Shown: piece by piece, positions 28,101-36,306 of the stretch
Position numbering within the stretch: position 1 is the first letter of the stretch
Layout of the letters: the number at the start of each line of letters is the position of its first letter
NCBI RefSeq assembly: GCF_900176115.1
Contig: NZ_FWWR01000011.1
Span: 186,001 to 250,000, forward strand
Source: Peptoniphilus asaccharolyticus DSM 20463
Lineage (GTDB): Bacteria > Bacillota > Clostridia > Tissierellales > Peptoniphilaceae
Direction of reading: 5' to 3'
Length of the DNA stretch: 64,000 nucleotides
The notes under the pieces: generated by a model
Database searches by the model: none
The model's input: only the letters and a program-made list of their open reading frames with translations
Told to the model about the DNA's origin: nothing
Translations under genes and position numbers: made by a program

Positions 28101-28200
28101 ACACGAATTAGGAGATGGCAAGATTTCTGACAACTTAGAAAACTTCATCAAAGGTCTTTTAAAAGAATACGGATATTATGTCGAGCCAACAGTTTATTAA
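25174..28200 (+). CDS. ygfK: YgfK, putative selenate reductase-type flavin/Fe-S subunit
   Basis: The 1008-residue protein has an N-terminal TIM-barrel region (about 1-430), a cysteine-rich GltD-like segment (CFKAPCKDGGCPIN near 448 and CAHHCQTHC near 497), an FAD site (VIGAGPVGIAAASYL near 550), an NAD(P) site (VVGAGDVAMDC near 676) and two C-terminal Fe-S motifs (CLKCDQICEVCTEVCP near 878 and CNECGNCAVFCP near 918). It is a cytoplasmic NAD(P)H-linked electron carrier. Genes for YgfK occur with Se-dependent xanthine hydroxylases and purine degradation; the name selenate reductase is historic. RBS is AGGAGG. Confidence 0.95.
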   Translation: MSEFMRPISFKHLIEWSLEEFKNQETIFGVHKDKFYRNTSGNYLKTVFGDEIASAVGPAAGPHSQLAQNIIASYLTGSRFIEVKTVQVMDGEQIQQAIGRPCIWAEDECYNCEWSTELTVQEAFNEYTKAYFAIQVLAKELGIADKKDFMYNMSVGYDLEGIKSEKIDNYIEGLKNASETAIFKECKEYLKENIGQFKAFTTEDVENISPELCHSITLSTLHGCPAAEIESIANYLLTEKKLNTFIKCNPTLLGYEFARNTLDEMGFDYIAFTDFHFKDDLQYADAIEMFKRLQKLAKSEEKAFGLKLTNTFPVDVKRNELPSEEMYMSGRSLYPLTVSLAAKLSKEFDGKLPMSYSGGADALNIRDLLKTGVQPITMATTILKPGGYPRFKQIAEVSEDLLAKEYKDIDVDYIVRYAKEVLEDPQNNKLYREKVKSRKTESELPLVDCFKAPCKDGGCPINQQIPEYLKLVSEERYDEAMKVIANDNTAPTILGTICAHHCQTHCTRVDYEKSLQIKDMKLIAADNAQDKFIETIEKADIKSDKKVAVIGAGPVGIAAASYLRRNGVDVVVFEKLSKPYGIVSHIIPEFRISDEMIERDFKIAKAQGVEFRFNTEVTQSYEELKKEYDYVIVATGAWEKGSSPVKEGTENITDALDFLWKMRMEDGFDLGNKVAVVGAGDVAMDCVRLAHKQGVEAVLVYRRTEAYMPATQEEVEEVKESGIQIMELTAPVKYDGKTLTCEKMKLGEFDASGRKAVVGTGEFVELEFDTVIGATGAKVDLAPFKENGVNMDDRGRMKLLPTLESNIENVYIIGDCKEGPSTIVKGMGDAKTVALDILKKEGLDNDFERFIVPEKDKVVYEKRGILENILEGNKEGNRCLKCDQICEVCTEVCPNRANVAINLEGYENKHQIVHVDGMCNECGNCAVFCPHAGKPYKDKITLFWTREDFEDSTNVGFLRTGENTFLVRAENGNIIEHELGDGKISDNLENFIKGLLKEYGYYVEPTVY

Positions 28201-28244
28201 TCAGAGATTAGTAAACAGGTTCTATTTAAAAAGGAGTGAAGACA

Positions 28245-29570
28245 ATGATAATAGGTAATGGTAAATTAATTACTAATGACGCTGAAAATAATTTTTATGA
28301 CAACGGAGCAGTTTTAGTAAGAGGAAACATCATTGAAGAAGTTGGAAATTTTGAAGATTTAAAAGCAGCTTACCCAGAAGAAGAAATAGTAGATGTACAA
28401 GGCAATGTAATAATGCCGGGTATGATATGTGCTCACTCACATATCTATAGTGCATACGCAAGAGGGATGGGAGTAAGCAAGCCAACAGTTGATTTCTTTA
28501 CAGTACTTGAAAATCTATGGTGGGCACTTGATAAAAAACTTACTTTAGAAGATGTTAAGTTAAATGCTTACACAACATATATCGAGTCAATTAGAAATGG
28601 TGTTACAACACTTATAGACCACCATGCAGGTCCTAATTCAGTTACAGGTTCACTATTCACAATAGCTGAAGCTGCAAAAGAACTTGGAATTAGAACTTCA
28701 CTATGCTATGAAGTTTCAGACAGAGACGGAAAAGAAATAGCCCTAAAGGGAATTAAAGAAAATGTAGACTTTATCAAAGCTTGTCAAAAAGACAATAATG
28801 GCGACATGATAAAAGGTCTTTTCGGTATGCATGCTTCATTTACAATTTCAGATGATACACTTTACAAGGCAAGAGAAGCTATGGAAGGTGTTTACGATGG
28901 ATACCATATCCACGTTGCTGAAGGTATTGAAGATGAATACGACTCACTTAAAAAACATGGCAAGAGAGTTGTAGAAAGACTACACGACTTTGATATACTT
29001 GGTGAAAGAACACTTGCAGTTCACTGCGTGCATGCAAACCCAAGAGAAATTGACATTATAAAAGCTACAAACACAAATGTAGTACACAACCCAGAATCAA
29101 ACATGAACAATGCAGTAGGATGTCCTCCTGTAAAATATATGTTAGACAAGGGAATAGTTGTGGGACTTGGAACAGATGCATACACAAACGATATGTTTGA
29201 ATCTATGAAAGTTGCAAACATACTACAAGCTCACCACCTATGCGATCCAACAGTAGGATTTATGGAAACAATCAATATGCAATTCAAGAACAATCCAATA
29301 ATCCTATCTAAATATTTCAACAAGCCATTGGGAGTTATAGAAAAAGGAGCATATGCAGACTTAATAACATTAAAATATGATCCATTAACTCCACTAAATG
29401 CAAATTCTTGGTATGGACATTCACTATTTGGATTCAATGGTGGAATAGTACAAGATAACATGATAAATGGTAAATTCGTAATGAGAGGCAGAGAAATCTT
29501 AAATGTAGACACTGCTGAAATCATGGCGAAATCAAGAGAAAGAGCCGCTAAAATTTGGCCACAAATGTAA
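28245..29570 (+). CDS. ssnA: SsnA amidohydrolase
   Basis: ATG at 28245, eight bases after AAGGAG, is preferred to the in-frame GTG at 28236. The 441-residue protein is a metal-dependent amidohydrolase with CAHSHIYSAYARGM near residue 64, HIHVAEG near 224, CVHAN near 263 and GLGTDAYTNDMF near 310. SsnA relatives deaminate or open nitrogen heterocycles. It lies 44 bases after ygfK, ends the cluster and is followed by a terminator. Confidence 0.93.
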   Translation: MIIGNGKLITNDAENNFYDNGAVLVRGNIIEEVGNFEDLKAAYPEEEIVDVQGNVIMPGMICAHSHIYSAYARGMGVSKPTVDFFTVLENLWWALDKKLTLEDVKLNAYTTYIESIRNGVTTLIDHHAGPNSVTGSLFTIAEAAKELGIRTSLCYEVSDRDGKEIALKGIKENVDFIKACQKDNNGDMIKGLFGMHASFTISDDTLYKAREAMEGVYDGYHIHVAEGIEDEYDSLKKHGKRVVERLHDFDILGERTLAVHCVHANPREIDIIKATNTNVVHNPESNMNNAVGCPPVKYMLDKGIVVGLGTDAYTNDMFESMKVANILQAHHLCDPTVGFMETINMQFKNNPIILSKYFNKPLGVIEKGAYADLITLKYDPLTPLNANSWYGHSLFGFNGGIVQDNMINGKFVMRGREILNVDTAEIMAKSRERAAKIWPQM

Positions 29571-29580
29571 TCTAAATAGA

Positions 29581-29612
29581 AATAGCTGTAAGATACACTT
29601 ACAGCTATTTTT
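29581..29612. terminator. bidirectional terminator between ssnA and lepB
   Basis: AATAGCTGTAAG-ataca-CTTACAGCTATT with a T run. It ends both the purine cluster and the convergent lepB gene. Confidence 0.85.
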
Positions 29613-29615
29613 GTG

Positions 29616-30146
29616 TTAAAAAATATTTTTTATAATGGAAGTTTTAAAGACTTGCTTTACAACGGATTTAATTTCAGTTTTAGATACAGGCCCGAAAGCT
29701 CGTGAATCTTCGCTGACATTTCTATTGTCACCCATTACAAAGAATTCATCAGGTTTTAAAGTCAGTTCTAAATAATTATTTTCCAATTCATAAGATTTAT
29801 TTACATAAGGTTCTTCTATTAACAAGTCATTTATAAATGTTTTAGTGCCTTCTATTTTTATTTTGTCACCCGGAATACCTACAACTCTTTTGATGTATAG
29901 CTTTCCAGAACCATCTGGAGCATTTAGTATGACAATGTCTCCTCTGTTTATTTCATTGAATAAATAGCCTTGAACTGCAGCTAATGTAATGTCAGATTCT
30001 TTTAAAGTAGGCTCCATGCTTGCCCCTTTTACTATTGAAAAATTAAAGAGAGTAAACTTAATCAAGGTGATAACTGCAAATAAAATTAAGTATTTTATAA
30101 CAGTCTTTTGAGAAATGATTTTTTCTTTTGATTTATCCATAGACAC
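29616..30146 (-). CDS. lepB: signal peptidase I
   Basis: The 176-residue membrane protease has one N-terminal membrane segment (IKYLILFAVITLIKFTLF), the catalytic serine in VKGASMEPTL near residue 43 and the catalytic lysine in KLYIKRVVGIPGD near 85, followed by FVMGDNRNVSEDSRAFG. This is the short Gram-positive S26 form. An AGGTGTCTATGG context overlaps the start. It cleaves signal peptides outside the membrane. Confidence 0.95.
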   Translation of the reverse strand: MSMDKSKEKIISQKTVIKYLILFAVITLIKFTLFNFSIVKGASMEPTLKESDITLAAVQGYLFNEINRGDIVILNAPDGSGKLYIKRVVGIPGDKIKIEGTKTFINDLLIEEPYVNKSYELENNYLELTLKPDEFFVMGDNRNVSEDSRAFGPVSKTEIKSVVKQVFKTSIIKNIF

Positions 30147-30354
30147 CTCCGAAGTTAAAATTTATTTTTAATCTTTAAAAGATAATATCTCATATTATTT
30201 AATTTATCAAATTTACAAATAAGATAGGAAAAGAATTAAAAAAATAAAATCATGTTAATGTATCAGCAACTTTTAATTAAGAAATTTAATTAGTATAATG
30301 TGACTAATAGAGAGAACGCTCGTGTAGATATTTGAAATTAAAAGGAAGATAGAT

Positions 30355-31008
30355 TTGAAGAGTATATTGATTGTAGAAGATGATAAAAATTTAAATAAAG
30401 GGCTCATGTTGGCGTTAAAAGATAACTATAGGACTTTTACTGCAGACTCAATACAAGGTGCTTTGGAGCACGTGAGCAAGAGTGACTTGATTATATTAGA
30501 TATGAATTTGCCTGATGGAGACGGACTGGATTTAATAGAGCAAGTTAGAAAGCATAATGACCAACCCATCATAGTGCTCTCAGCGAGAAATATGGAGATG
30601 GATATAGTAACAGCTATTCAAATGGGAGCTGATGATTATATTACAAAGCCATTTTCTCTAGGAATTTTACTTGCAAAGATAGAAAGGATTTTGGAGAGGA
30701 TTGATTTAAAGAGAAACAACCAATTTACTTTTGGTGAGATGAAATTTGATTTTAACAGAGGCGAGTATACAGTAAAAACTGAGCGAGTTCATTTGACCAT
30801 TACAGAAGAAAAAATTCTATATTATCTAATTCAAGCTAGGGGAGACATAGTCACAAGAGAAATGTTGTTGGACAAGATATGGTCTACAAATGAAAGTTTT
30901 ATAGATGAGAATACATTGAGTGTGAATGTAAATAGGCTTAGAAAAAAATTAGAACCAGAAAATCCTATAGAGACAGTTTATGGAGTTGGTTATAAATGGA
31001 AATATTAA
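30355..31008 (+). CDS. OmpR-family response regulator
   Basis: The TTG start at 30355 follows AAAAGGAAGATAGA. The 217-residue protein has a receiver domain (acidic EDD near residue 8, phosphorylated Asp in LIILDMNLPDG near 48, Lys in DYITKPFS near 98) and a winged-helix DNA-binding domain (VNRLRKKLEPE and TVYGVGYKW at the end). It overlaps the sensor kinase by 13 bases and precedes an ABC transporter of the peptide-resistance type, a common regulatory set. Confidence 0.94.
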   Translation: MKSILIVEDDKNLNKGLMLALKDNYRTFTADSIQGALEHVSKSDLIILDMNLPDGDGLDLIEQVRKHNDQPIIVLSARNMEMDIVTAIQMGADDYITKPFSLGILLAKIERILERIDLKRNNQFTFGEMKFDFNRGEYTVKTERVHLTITEEKILYYLIQARGDIVTREMLLDKIWSTNESFIDENTLSVNVNRLRKKLEPENPIETVYGVGYKWKY

Positions 31009-31868
31009 TAGCGATATTATTCGGACTTTCAATTTATTTGTTTAAAACTAATTTGGATATGAGAAAAGAGCTTAAAAGTTTTTTGCAAACTCTAAATAAT
31101 GCAATTGATGGTAAAGAGATATGCACAGAATATGATGAGAGAGAAATTTCAAAATTAAAAAGCCTGTTAATAAAATTTATAAATTCAAACCAAGTTAGAG
31201 AGCAAAAAGTAAATATAGAAAAAGAAAAGACTAAGGCTCTAATTTCAGATATATCGCACCAACTAAAAACTCCACTTGCTAATTTGCAGTTGTATTTAGA
31301 ATTGTTGGAGAAGAATTATAGTGAAGAATATATCGAGGTATTAAAGTCGGAAATACATAAGCTGAATTTTCTAATAGGCAGCTTAGTCGAAAGTTCGAGG
31401 CTTGAAACGGATATGATAAAGCTTAGAAGAGAAAATGTCTATTTAGATGAGTTGGTCAAGGAAGTTTTAAAAGAGTTGGAGCAAAATATATTGGAAAAAG
31501 ATATAGAGGTGAATTTGGAAGAAGAATCTATGGCTGTGGAATTGGATAGGAGATGGACCAAAGAAGCCATACATAATTTGTTGGAGAATTCCATTAAATA
31601 TTCTCCCAATGGTGGCAGAATAGCTATAAGGCTCTTTAAATCACATATATTTTATAATTTGGACATAACTAATGACTCGGAAAATTTAAATGATATGGAG
31701 AAGACTCAAATATTTCAAAGGTTTTATAGAGGGCATAACTCAAGACGTAAAGACGGACTTGGATTGGGTCTGTTTATAACCAAAGAAATTATTGAAAAGC
31801 AAAATGGAATTTTAAGTGTGGAGTCAAAAGATTATAAGACAACTTTTCGTGTGGATTTCCCTGTGTAA
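30996..31868 (+). CDS. sensor histidine kinase with minimal membrane anchor
   Basis: The 290-residue kinase has only one membrane segment (ILIAILFGLSIYLF) and no extracellular domain. It carries the H box SDISHQLKTPLANLQ near residue 86, N box HNLLENSIKYSP near 193 and G box GLGLGLFITKEII near 250. Such sensors usually detect stress through an associated ABC permease or within the membrane. It is translationally coupled to the regulator. Confidence 0.93.
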   Translation: MEILIAILFGLSIYLFKTNLDMRKELKSFLQTLNNAIDGKEICTEYDEREISKLKSLLIKFINSNQVREQKVNIEKEKTKALISDISHQLKTPLANLQLYLELLEKNYSEEYIEVLKSEIHKLNFLIGSLVESSRLETDMIKLRRENVYLDELVKEVLKELEQNILEKDIEVNLEEESMAVELDRRWTKEAIHNLLENSIKYSPNGGRIAIRLFKSHIFYNLDITNDSENLNDMEKTQIFQRFYRGHNSRRKDGLGLGLFITKEIIEKQNGILSVESKDYKTTFRVDFPV

Positions 31869-31887
31869 ATTGGGGGAATCTTTTTTT

Positions 31888-31911
31888 AATTCTTACAAAA
31901 TTGTTAGAATT
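31888..31911 (+). promoter_or_regulatory. inverted repeat upstream of the ABC transporter, possible operator
   Basis: AATTCTTAC and the inverted GTTAGAATT around AAAATT lie 54 bases before the ATPase start. A binding site for the adjacent response regulator is plausible but untested. Confidence 0.4.
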
Positions 31912-31964
31912 GGTGTGGGTAAGTTGTAAGATTGATTTGTTACTATGTTGTTGGGAGGGATTAT

Positions 31965-32624
31965 ATGCTTACAGCAAAGAATTTAAAAAAATATTATCAA
32001 CAAAAGAATATAACTATAAAAGCATTGGACGATGTCAGCATAGAGGTAAACAGAGGGGAGTTTGTAGCTATAGTAGGCACTTCAGGGAGCGGAAAGACTA
32101 CTCTTTTGAATTTATTAGGTGGGTTGGATTATCCAACCGATGGAAAAGTTTTTATAGATGATGTGGATTTATACAATATGAAAGATGATGAGAGGACAAT
32201 TTTTCGCAGAAGAAATATAGGTTTTATTTTCCAAAATTATAATTTGCTTCCAATGATGAATGTCTATGAAAATATAGTGTTGCCGGTGGGGTTAGACGGA
32301 GAGAAGATTTCCAAAAAGTCGGTCGAAGAAATAGTTGGTGTATTGGAAATTTCTGACCAGTTGTATAAGATGCCAAATGAATTGTCGGGTGGCCAGCAAC
32401 AAAGAGTTGCAATAGCTAGGTCTTTGGTTGCCAAGCCAGCTATAATTTTAGCTGATGAGCCAACGGGGAATTTAGATTCCAAATCTTCATCACAAGTTTT
32501 AAGACTACTTAAGAAAGTTAATTTAGAATTCGGAAACACTATACTAATGATTACTCATAATGACGAAATTGCGCAAGGAGCGAGTAGAGTTTTGAGAATT
32601 GAAGACGGAAGATTGGTGGAATAA
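31965..32624 (+). CDS. ABC transporter ATP-binding protein (MacB/BceA type)
   Basis: The ATG at 31965 after GGGAGGGATTAT is chosen over the earlier in-frame ATG at 31932, which would add a stretch unlike the family. The 219-residue ATPase has Walker A VGTSGSGKTT, signature LSGGQQQRVA, Walker B IILADEPTGNLD and MITHN. It is followed without a gap by the permease. With the upstream two-component pair it resembles antimicrobial-peptide sensing and resistance modules. Confidence 0.92.
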   Translation: MLTAKNLKKYYQQKNITIKALDDVSIEVNRGEFVAIVGTSGSGKTTLLNLLGGLDYPTDGKVFIDDVDLYNMKDDERTIFRRRNIGFIFQNYNLLPMMNVYENIVLPVGLDGEKISKKSVEEIVGVLEISDQLYKMPNELSGGQQQRVAIARSLVAKPAIILADEPTGNLDSKSSSQVLRLLKKVNLEFGNTILMITHNDEIAQGASRVLRIEDGRLVE

Positions 32625-35120
32625 ATGAATGTTAGTAATAATTCATACATACACAAAGTCTCAAAAAATATAATTAAGAACAACAAAGGTCGAACCAAGA
32701 TTACAATTTTGGCAATTATGTTGACTTGTATTTTATTTACAACACTGTTTTTAGTGGTGTTTGGAATAGAAAAGAGCATGGAATTCCAAACCATGAAGAG
32801 CATAGGCACTATAAGTCATGGGGCTTTTAAAGATGTTACAGATGAAGATATAGAAATTCTTTCAAAAGACAAGGAAATTATAAGTTTTTCAAAGAGAACT
32901 ATGGTTGGCATCATGCAAAAAAACAAAATTTATGCTGAAGTGTCATATCAAGATGAACAGGGGATGGAGTGGTCTATATTTGAAAATGTAAAGGGGAGGT
33001 ATCCGCAAAATATAGATGAAGTATTTGTAGATACTCAAACTCTCAAAGCTTTGGGATATAGTGGAGAGCTTGGAGAGGAAATTCAAATTGATTTTGATAT
33101 AATTAAAAAATCTACGAGTGAAATTTTGGGGCACAAAAAAGCAACTTTTAGGGTTGTTGGAACGTATACTCAGCCAATAGATAGTAATGTTCAGATAGGG
33201 CAAGTATATGTGTCCAAGGACTATGTAGAGAGTGTAGATTTGCCGGATAGGAACAACGAAATGGGTGTTAATTTTTCAAACTCATGGAGAATCAAAGATA
33301 AACTGACGAGAGTTGCAAATAGAAATGGATATGAAGTAATAGAAAATTTAGAGGACAATACACATGGAAATACCATTAGAATTGGGGTGAACTTTGCATA
33401 TTTTTCTAACAATTCAAATTTTGACTTTTTAGAATTAGTAGTGCCGACAGTAGTTTTGATTTTGGTGGTTATGTTAGCGGGATATCTATTGATAAGTAAT
33501 ATTTTTATGATAGGCATAATCCAAGATATACAGGTATATGGATTGTTGAAAACTGTTGGGATGACTAGTAGACAGATTAGAAAAGTTGTAAACAAACAAG
33601 GCATATATCTATCTGTTCCGGCAATAGTCGTGGGAAATTTTGTTGGTATAAATTTGGGTTCTAAACTACTTGAAAAAGTTTTGTCATCAAATGAAATGCT
33701 TGCAAATATAAAAATAGGTTCAAGGCTAATGCTTTTTATAGTGGTGCTATCAGCGATATTTTCTCTAATAACAGTCTTTATATCTTGCTTAAAGCCGGTT
33801 AGGGCAGTTTCTAAAATCTCACCGATAGATTCGGTTAAATTTCAAGAAAAGTTTGAGATAAAGAAAGTTAAGAGTAATAAATTTTCAATTGCAAAGCTTG
33901 CAATGAGACAGGTTTTTTCTAAGAAAATAAGGTTTGCATCAATTATACTATCGATTTCACTATCGGCTGTGATTTTGAACAGTGTGTTCTTGTATACTAA
34001 GAGCATAGATATGGAAAAGGGAGTTTCGGATGTCATTAGGACTGATTACAACGTTGCAAATCCTAGGTATTTTAGATATATGTACCTTGGCTCCGAAGAA
34101 AGCTTGAATAGAGAGTATATTGAAAAAATTAAAAGTGAAAGCTCATTTAAAGAGGGAGGAGCAATTTATTCTTACGGTAGTGGATTTGATTATCCTAAAT
34201 TAAAGATAGACGGAGTAAAGTGTAATCCAATAATATTTGGAATGGATGATTACATTTTGAATAAGCAAAGCCTAATCGATGGAGAGTTGAACCAAACTAA
34301 ATGGGATACGGGAAAGTATGCCTATGTTGGCGAAGATGAACAAACGGCGTATAAGTCAAAGATAAACGTAGGAGATAGATTACTAATAAATTTTGATGGT
34401 AAAGAAATAGAAGTTGAAGTGCTTGGAAAGATAAGACACGATTTTTCAAATGGATTGAGATATAGAAAAGTGGTGTTTGAAAGTGGAAACTACCAAAATA
34501 GTGGCGGAGAGAAAGAACTAAACGAAGAATATATCTATCTAAGCTCAAATGTGTATACAGAGCTGTTTGGAAGTTCTGAAATAATGTCTTATGGATTTGA
34601 TGTTGAGAATTCTGAGCAAGACAAAATGAATAGCTTGTTAAATGAATTGGAATTGAATTCTGATTTTCAATACGATTCAAGACAGAGACAGATAGATTCA
34701 TTAGTCAAGTTCAAAGACATGATTGAGTTTGCCGGATATTCTATAGCTAGTATTTTATTTATAATAGGAGTCTTAAACTTTATAAATATAATTTCAACTG
34801 ATATCGTTATGAACAAATCTAACTTGGCAGTTTTTGAAGCACTTGGCATGACTAAAAAGCAAAGTCAGTATTATTTGGTAGTTAAGAGTTTGATGTATTC
34901 CTTAAACGGATTTATATTATCTATTGTATTAAAAGTGGTGCTGGATAAATTTATTTTAGAGAAACTTATAAACTCTGCTACATGGACGACATATAGATTT
35001 GGTTTAAAGCCAATACTATATATAAACACAGCAAATATTTTAATAGGAATTGCATTTACAATTTTATTTTATAATTTGCAGAGAAAAAATAGTTTAATAG
35101 AAAGAATAAATAGAAGTTAG
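32625..35120 (+). CDS. FtsX-like ABC transporter permease
   Basis: The 831-residue protein contains two FtsX-type permease halves: a membrane helix near residues 27-50, an extracellular domain to about 265, three helices about 270-400, then a helix near 440, a second extracellular domain to about 695 and three helices to the C-terminus. It starts directly after the ATPase stop. Export or removal of peptides or lipids from the membrane is the family role. The two-domain form differs from ten-helix BceB proteins, so a BceAB identity is not certain. Confidence 0.9.
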   Translation: MNVSNNSYIHKVSKNIIKNNKGRTKITILAIMLTCILFTTLFLVVFGIEKSMEFQTMKSIGTISHGAFKDVTDEDIEILSKDKEIISFSKRTMVGIMQKNKIYAEVSYQDEQGMEWSIFENVKGRYPQNIDEVFVDTQTLKALGYSGELGEEIQIDFDIIKKSTSEILGHKKATFRVVGTYTQPIDSNVQIGQVYVSKDYVESVDLPDRNNEMGVNFSNSWRIKDKLTRVANRNGYEVIENLEDNTHGNTIRIGVNFAYFSNNSNFDFLELVVPTVVLILVVMLAGYLLISNIFMIGIIQDIQVYGLLKTVGMTSRQIRKVVNKQGIYLSVPAIVVGNFVGINLGSKLLEKVLSSNEMLANIKIGSRLMLFIVVLSAIFSLITVFISCLKPVRAVSKISPIDSVKFQEKFEIKKVKSNKFSIAKLAMRQVFSKKIRFASIILSISLSAVILNSVFLYTKSIDMEKGVSDVIRTDYNVANPRYFRYMYLGSEESLNREYIEKIKSESSFKEGGAIYSYGSGFDYPKLKIDGVKCNPIIFGMDDYILNKQSLIDGELNQTKWDTGKYAYVGEDEQTAYKSKINVGDRLLINFDGKEIEVEVLGKIRHDFSNGLRYRKVVFESGNYQNSGGEKELNEEYIYLSSNVYTELFGSSEIMSYGFDVENSEQDKMNSLLNELELNSDFQYDSRQRQIDSLVKFKDMIEFAGYSIASILFIIGVLNFINIISTDIVMNKSNLAVFEALGMTKKQSQYYLVVKSLMYSLNGFILSIVLKVVLDKFILEKLINSATWTTYRFGLKPILYINTANILIGIAFTILFYNLQRKNSLIERINRS

Positions 35121-35184
35121 TACAAAAGCTCTCCTATATGGTAGTATTAGTTAAAAGGAATTGACTACTATATAGGAGGATTTT

Positions 35185-35950
35185 ATGTATAAGAATAAAA
35201 ATACAATAGCTTTAATTTTAGTGGTAATTTCAATTTTATATTATATGAATAATGGAAATCCTATTGCAATGTATAAAAATAAAAAGTTTGTAGAAGACTA
35301 TGTAGAAAAAGAATATAAAGGCGAAATGTATGTCAGAAAAATATTTTACAACAAACCTGGAGCATATACAGCTGGAATACAATCTAAGAAGAAAGAAAGT
35401 CTATATTTTTTAATAGAGATAGACGATGAAAAAAATAATATACGATGAATATAAAGAAAAAAAGTTTAATAAGATTCCTGAATTAGAGTATGAATATAGA
35501 AATTTAGTAGGAATTGAAAACAGATCGATTTTTGAAGGGCCTAAAATAATTATGTTTTTTAGAAATAAAGGGCCAAATCAGCTTATATCTTTAGATGGTG
35601 AAAAGTTTGAACTTGAAAAAGATAGAGAATATGATGTTAAAAAATTGGGTAGAAAATATGGAGTAGTTGTATACTATGCAGAAGTTGATGAATTAAATGC
35701 ACAAGCTTTTTCGACTAGGTTATTATCTGTAAAAGACAGATTTGAAAAGGCGGGAGTTGAATTTAGTTCTATAAACATGGATATTATGGGAGAAGAAGAC
35801 GGTAAGTCTAAATGGTATAGACTTGAGAATTTTAGATATGAAGATATCTATAGAGATGGTTTAGATGAGCGAGTTGAAAAAGCATTTATTAGTATAGGAG
35901 AGTTGAATGATGAAAGACCAGATTTTAGTAGTTTGTTACCCAAAATGTAG
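35185..35950 (+). pseudogene. YfjL-like protein, frame shifted in an A7 tract
   Basis: The first frame (35185-35448, 87 aa) has an N-terminal membrane helix (TIALILVVISILYYM) and a soluble part ending FLIEIDDEKNN. The second frame (35426-35950, 174 aa) begins inside it and reads MKKIIYDEYKEKKFNKIPEL. Removing one A from the A7 run at 35429-35435 joins them as IDDEKIIYDEYKEKK, giving one continuous protein of about 254 residues. The family (YfjL-like) has no known function. The frameshift may be real, a sequencing error, or slippery; separate translation from ATG 35426 lacks a ribosome site. Confidence 0.65.
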
Positions 35951-36266
35951 CACTTGTAAGAAAGCGGAGAAGTTCTTAAAAGAGACAAATAGAGAATACA
36001 CTTACAGAGATATAAAAGAAGAAAATCCAAGTTTGGAAGAGTTGAAAAAATGGCATGAAATGAGTGGACTGCCACTAAAGAAATTTTTTAATACATCAGG
36101 ACAATTGTATCGTTCAATGGAATTAAAAGATAAATTAAAAGATATGTCGGAAGATGAACAATATAAATTATTGTCAACTGATGGTATGTTGGTTAAGAGA
36201 CCGATTTTAGTTAAGGGGTCTAAAGTGTTAGTTGGGTTTAAAGAAGAAGAGTGGAAAGAAATATAA
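35907..36266 (+). CDS. ArsC/Spx-family thioredoxin-fold protein
   Basis: The 119-residue protein has CYPKCSTCKKA near the N-terminus (CxxC plus one cysteine) and the family motif DIKEENPSLEELKKWHEMSG, followed by the C-terminal LVKRPILVKGSKVLVGF. It is annotated in relatives as an arsenate reductase-family or Spx/MgsR-like protein. No arsenic genes are nearby, so a redox or regulatory role is likelier. The start overlaps the upstream gene by 44 bases, and GGAG lies six bases before ATG. Confidence 0.9.
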   Translation: MMKDQILVVCYPKCSTCKKAEKFLKETNREYTYRDIKEENPSLEELKKWHEMSGLPLKKFFNTSGQLYRSMELKDKLKDMSEDEQYKLLSTDGMLVKRPILVKGSKVLVGFKEEEWKEI

Positions 36267-36275
36267 TTAAAGTTT

Positions 36276-36303
36276 AAAGGGCGTTTACACGTCCTTTATT
36301 TTT
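36276..36303 (+). terminator. terminator next to IS30 copy B
   Basis: AAAGGGCGT-ttac-ACGTCCTTT then ATTTTT. IS30 copy B is inserted within four bases of the T run. Confidence 0.75.
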
Positions 36304-36306
36304 GTA

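Noticed and set aside
27342-28151. 269-codon minus-strand ORF inside ygfK
   Set aside because: It is opposite a strongly conserved Fe-S/flavoprotein sequence and is a shadow frame.
29616-36303. BceRS-BceAB bacitracin module
   Set aside because: The permease has two FtsX halves with two extracellular domains rather than the ten-helix BceB layout, so only a general peptide-stress role is kept.
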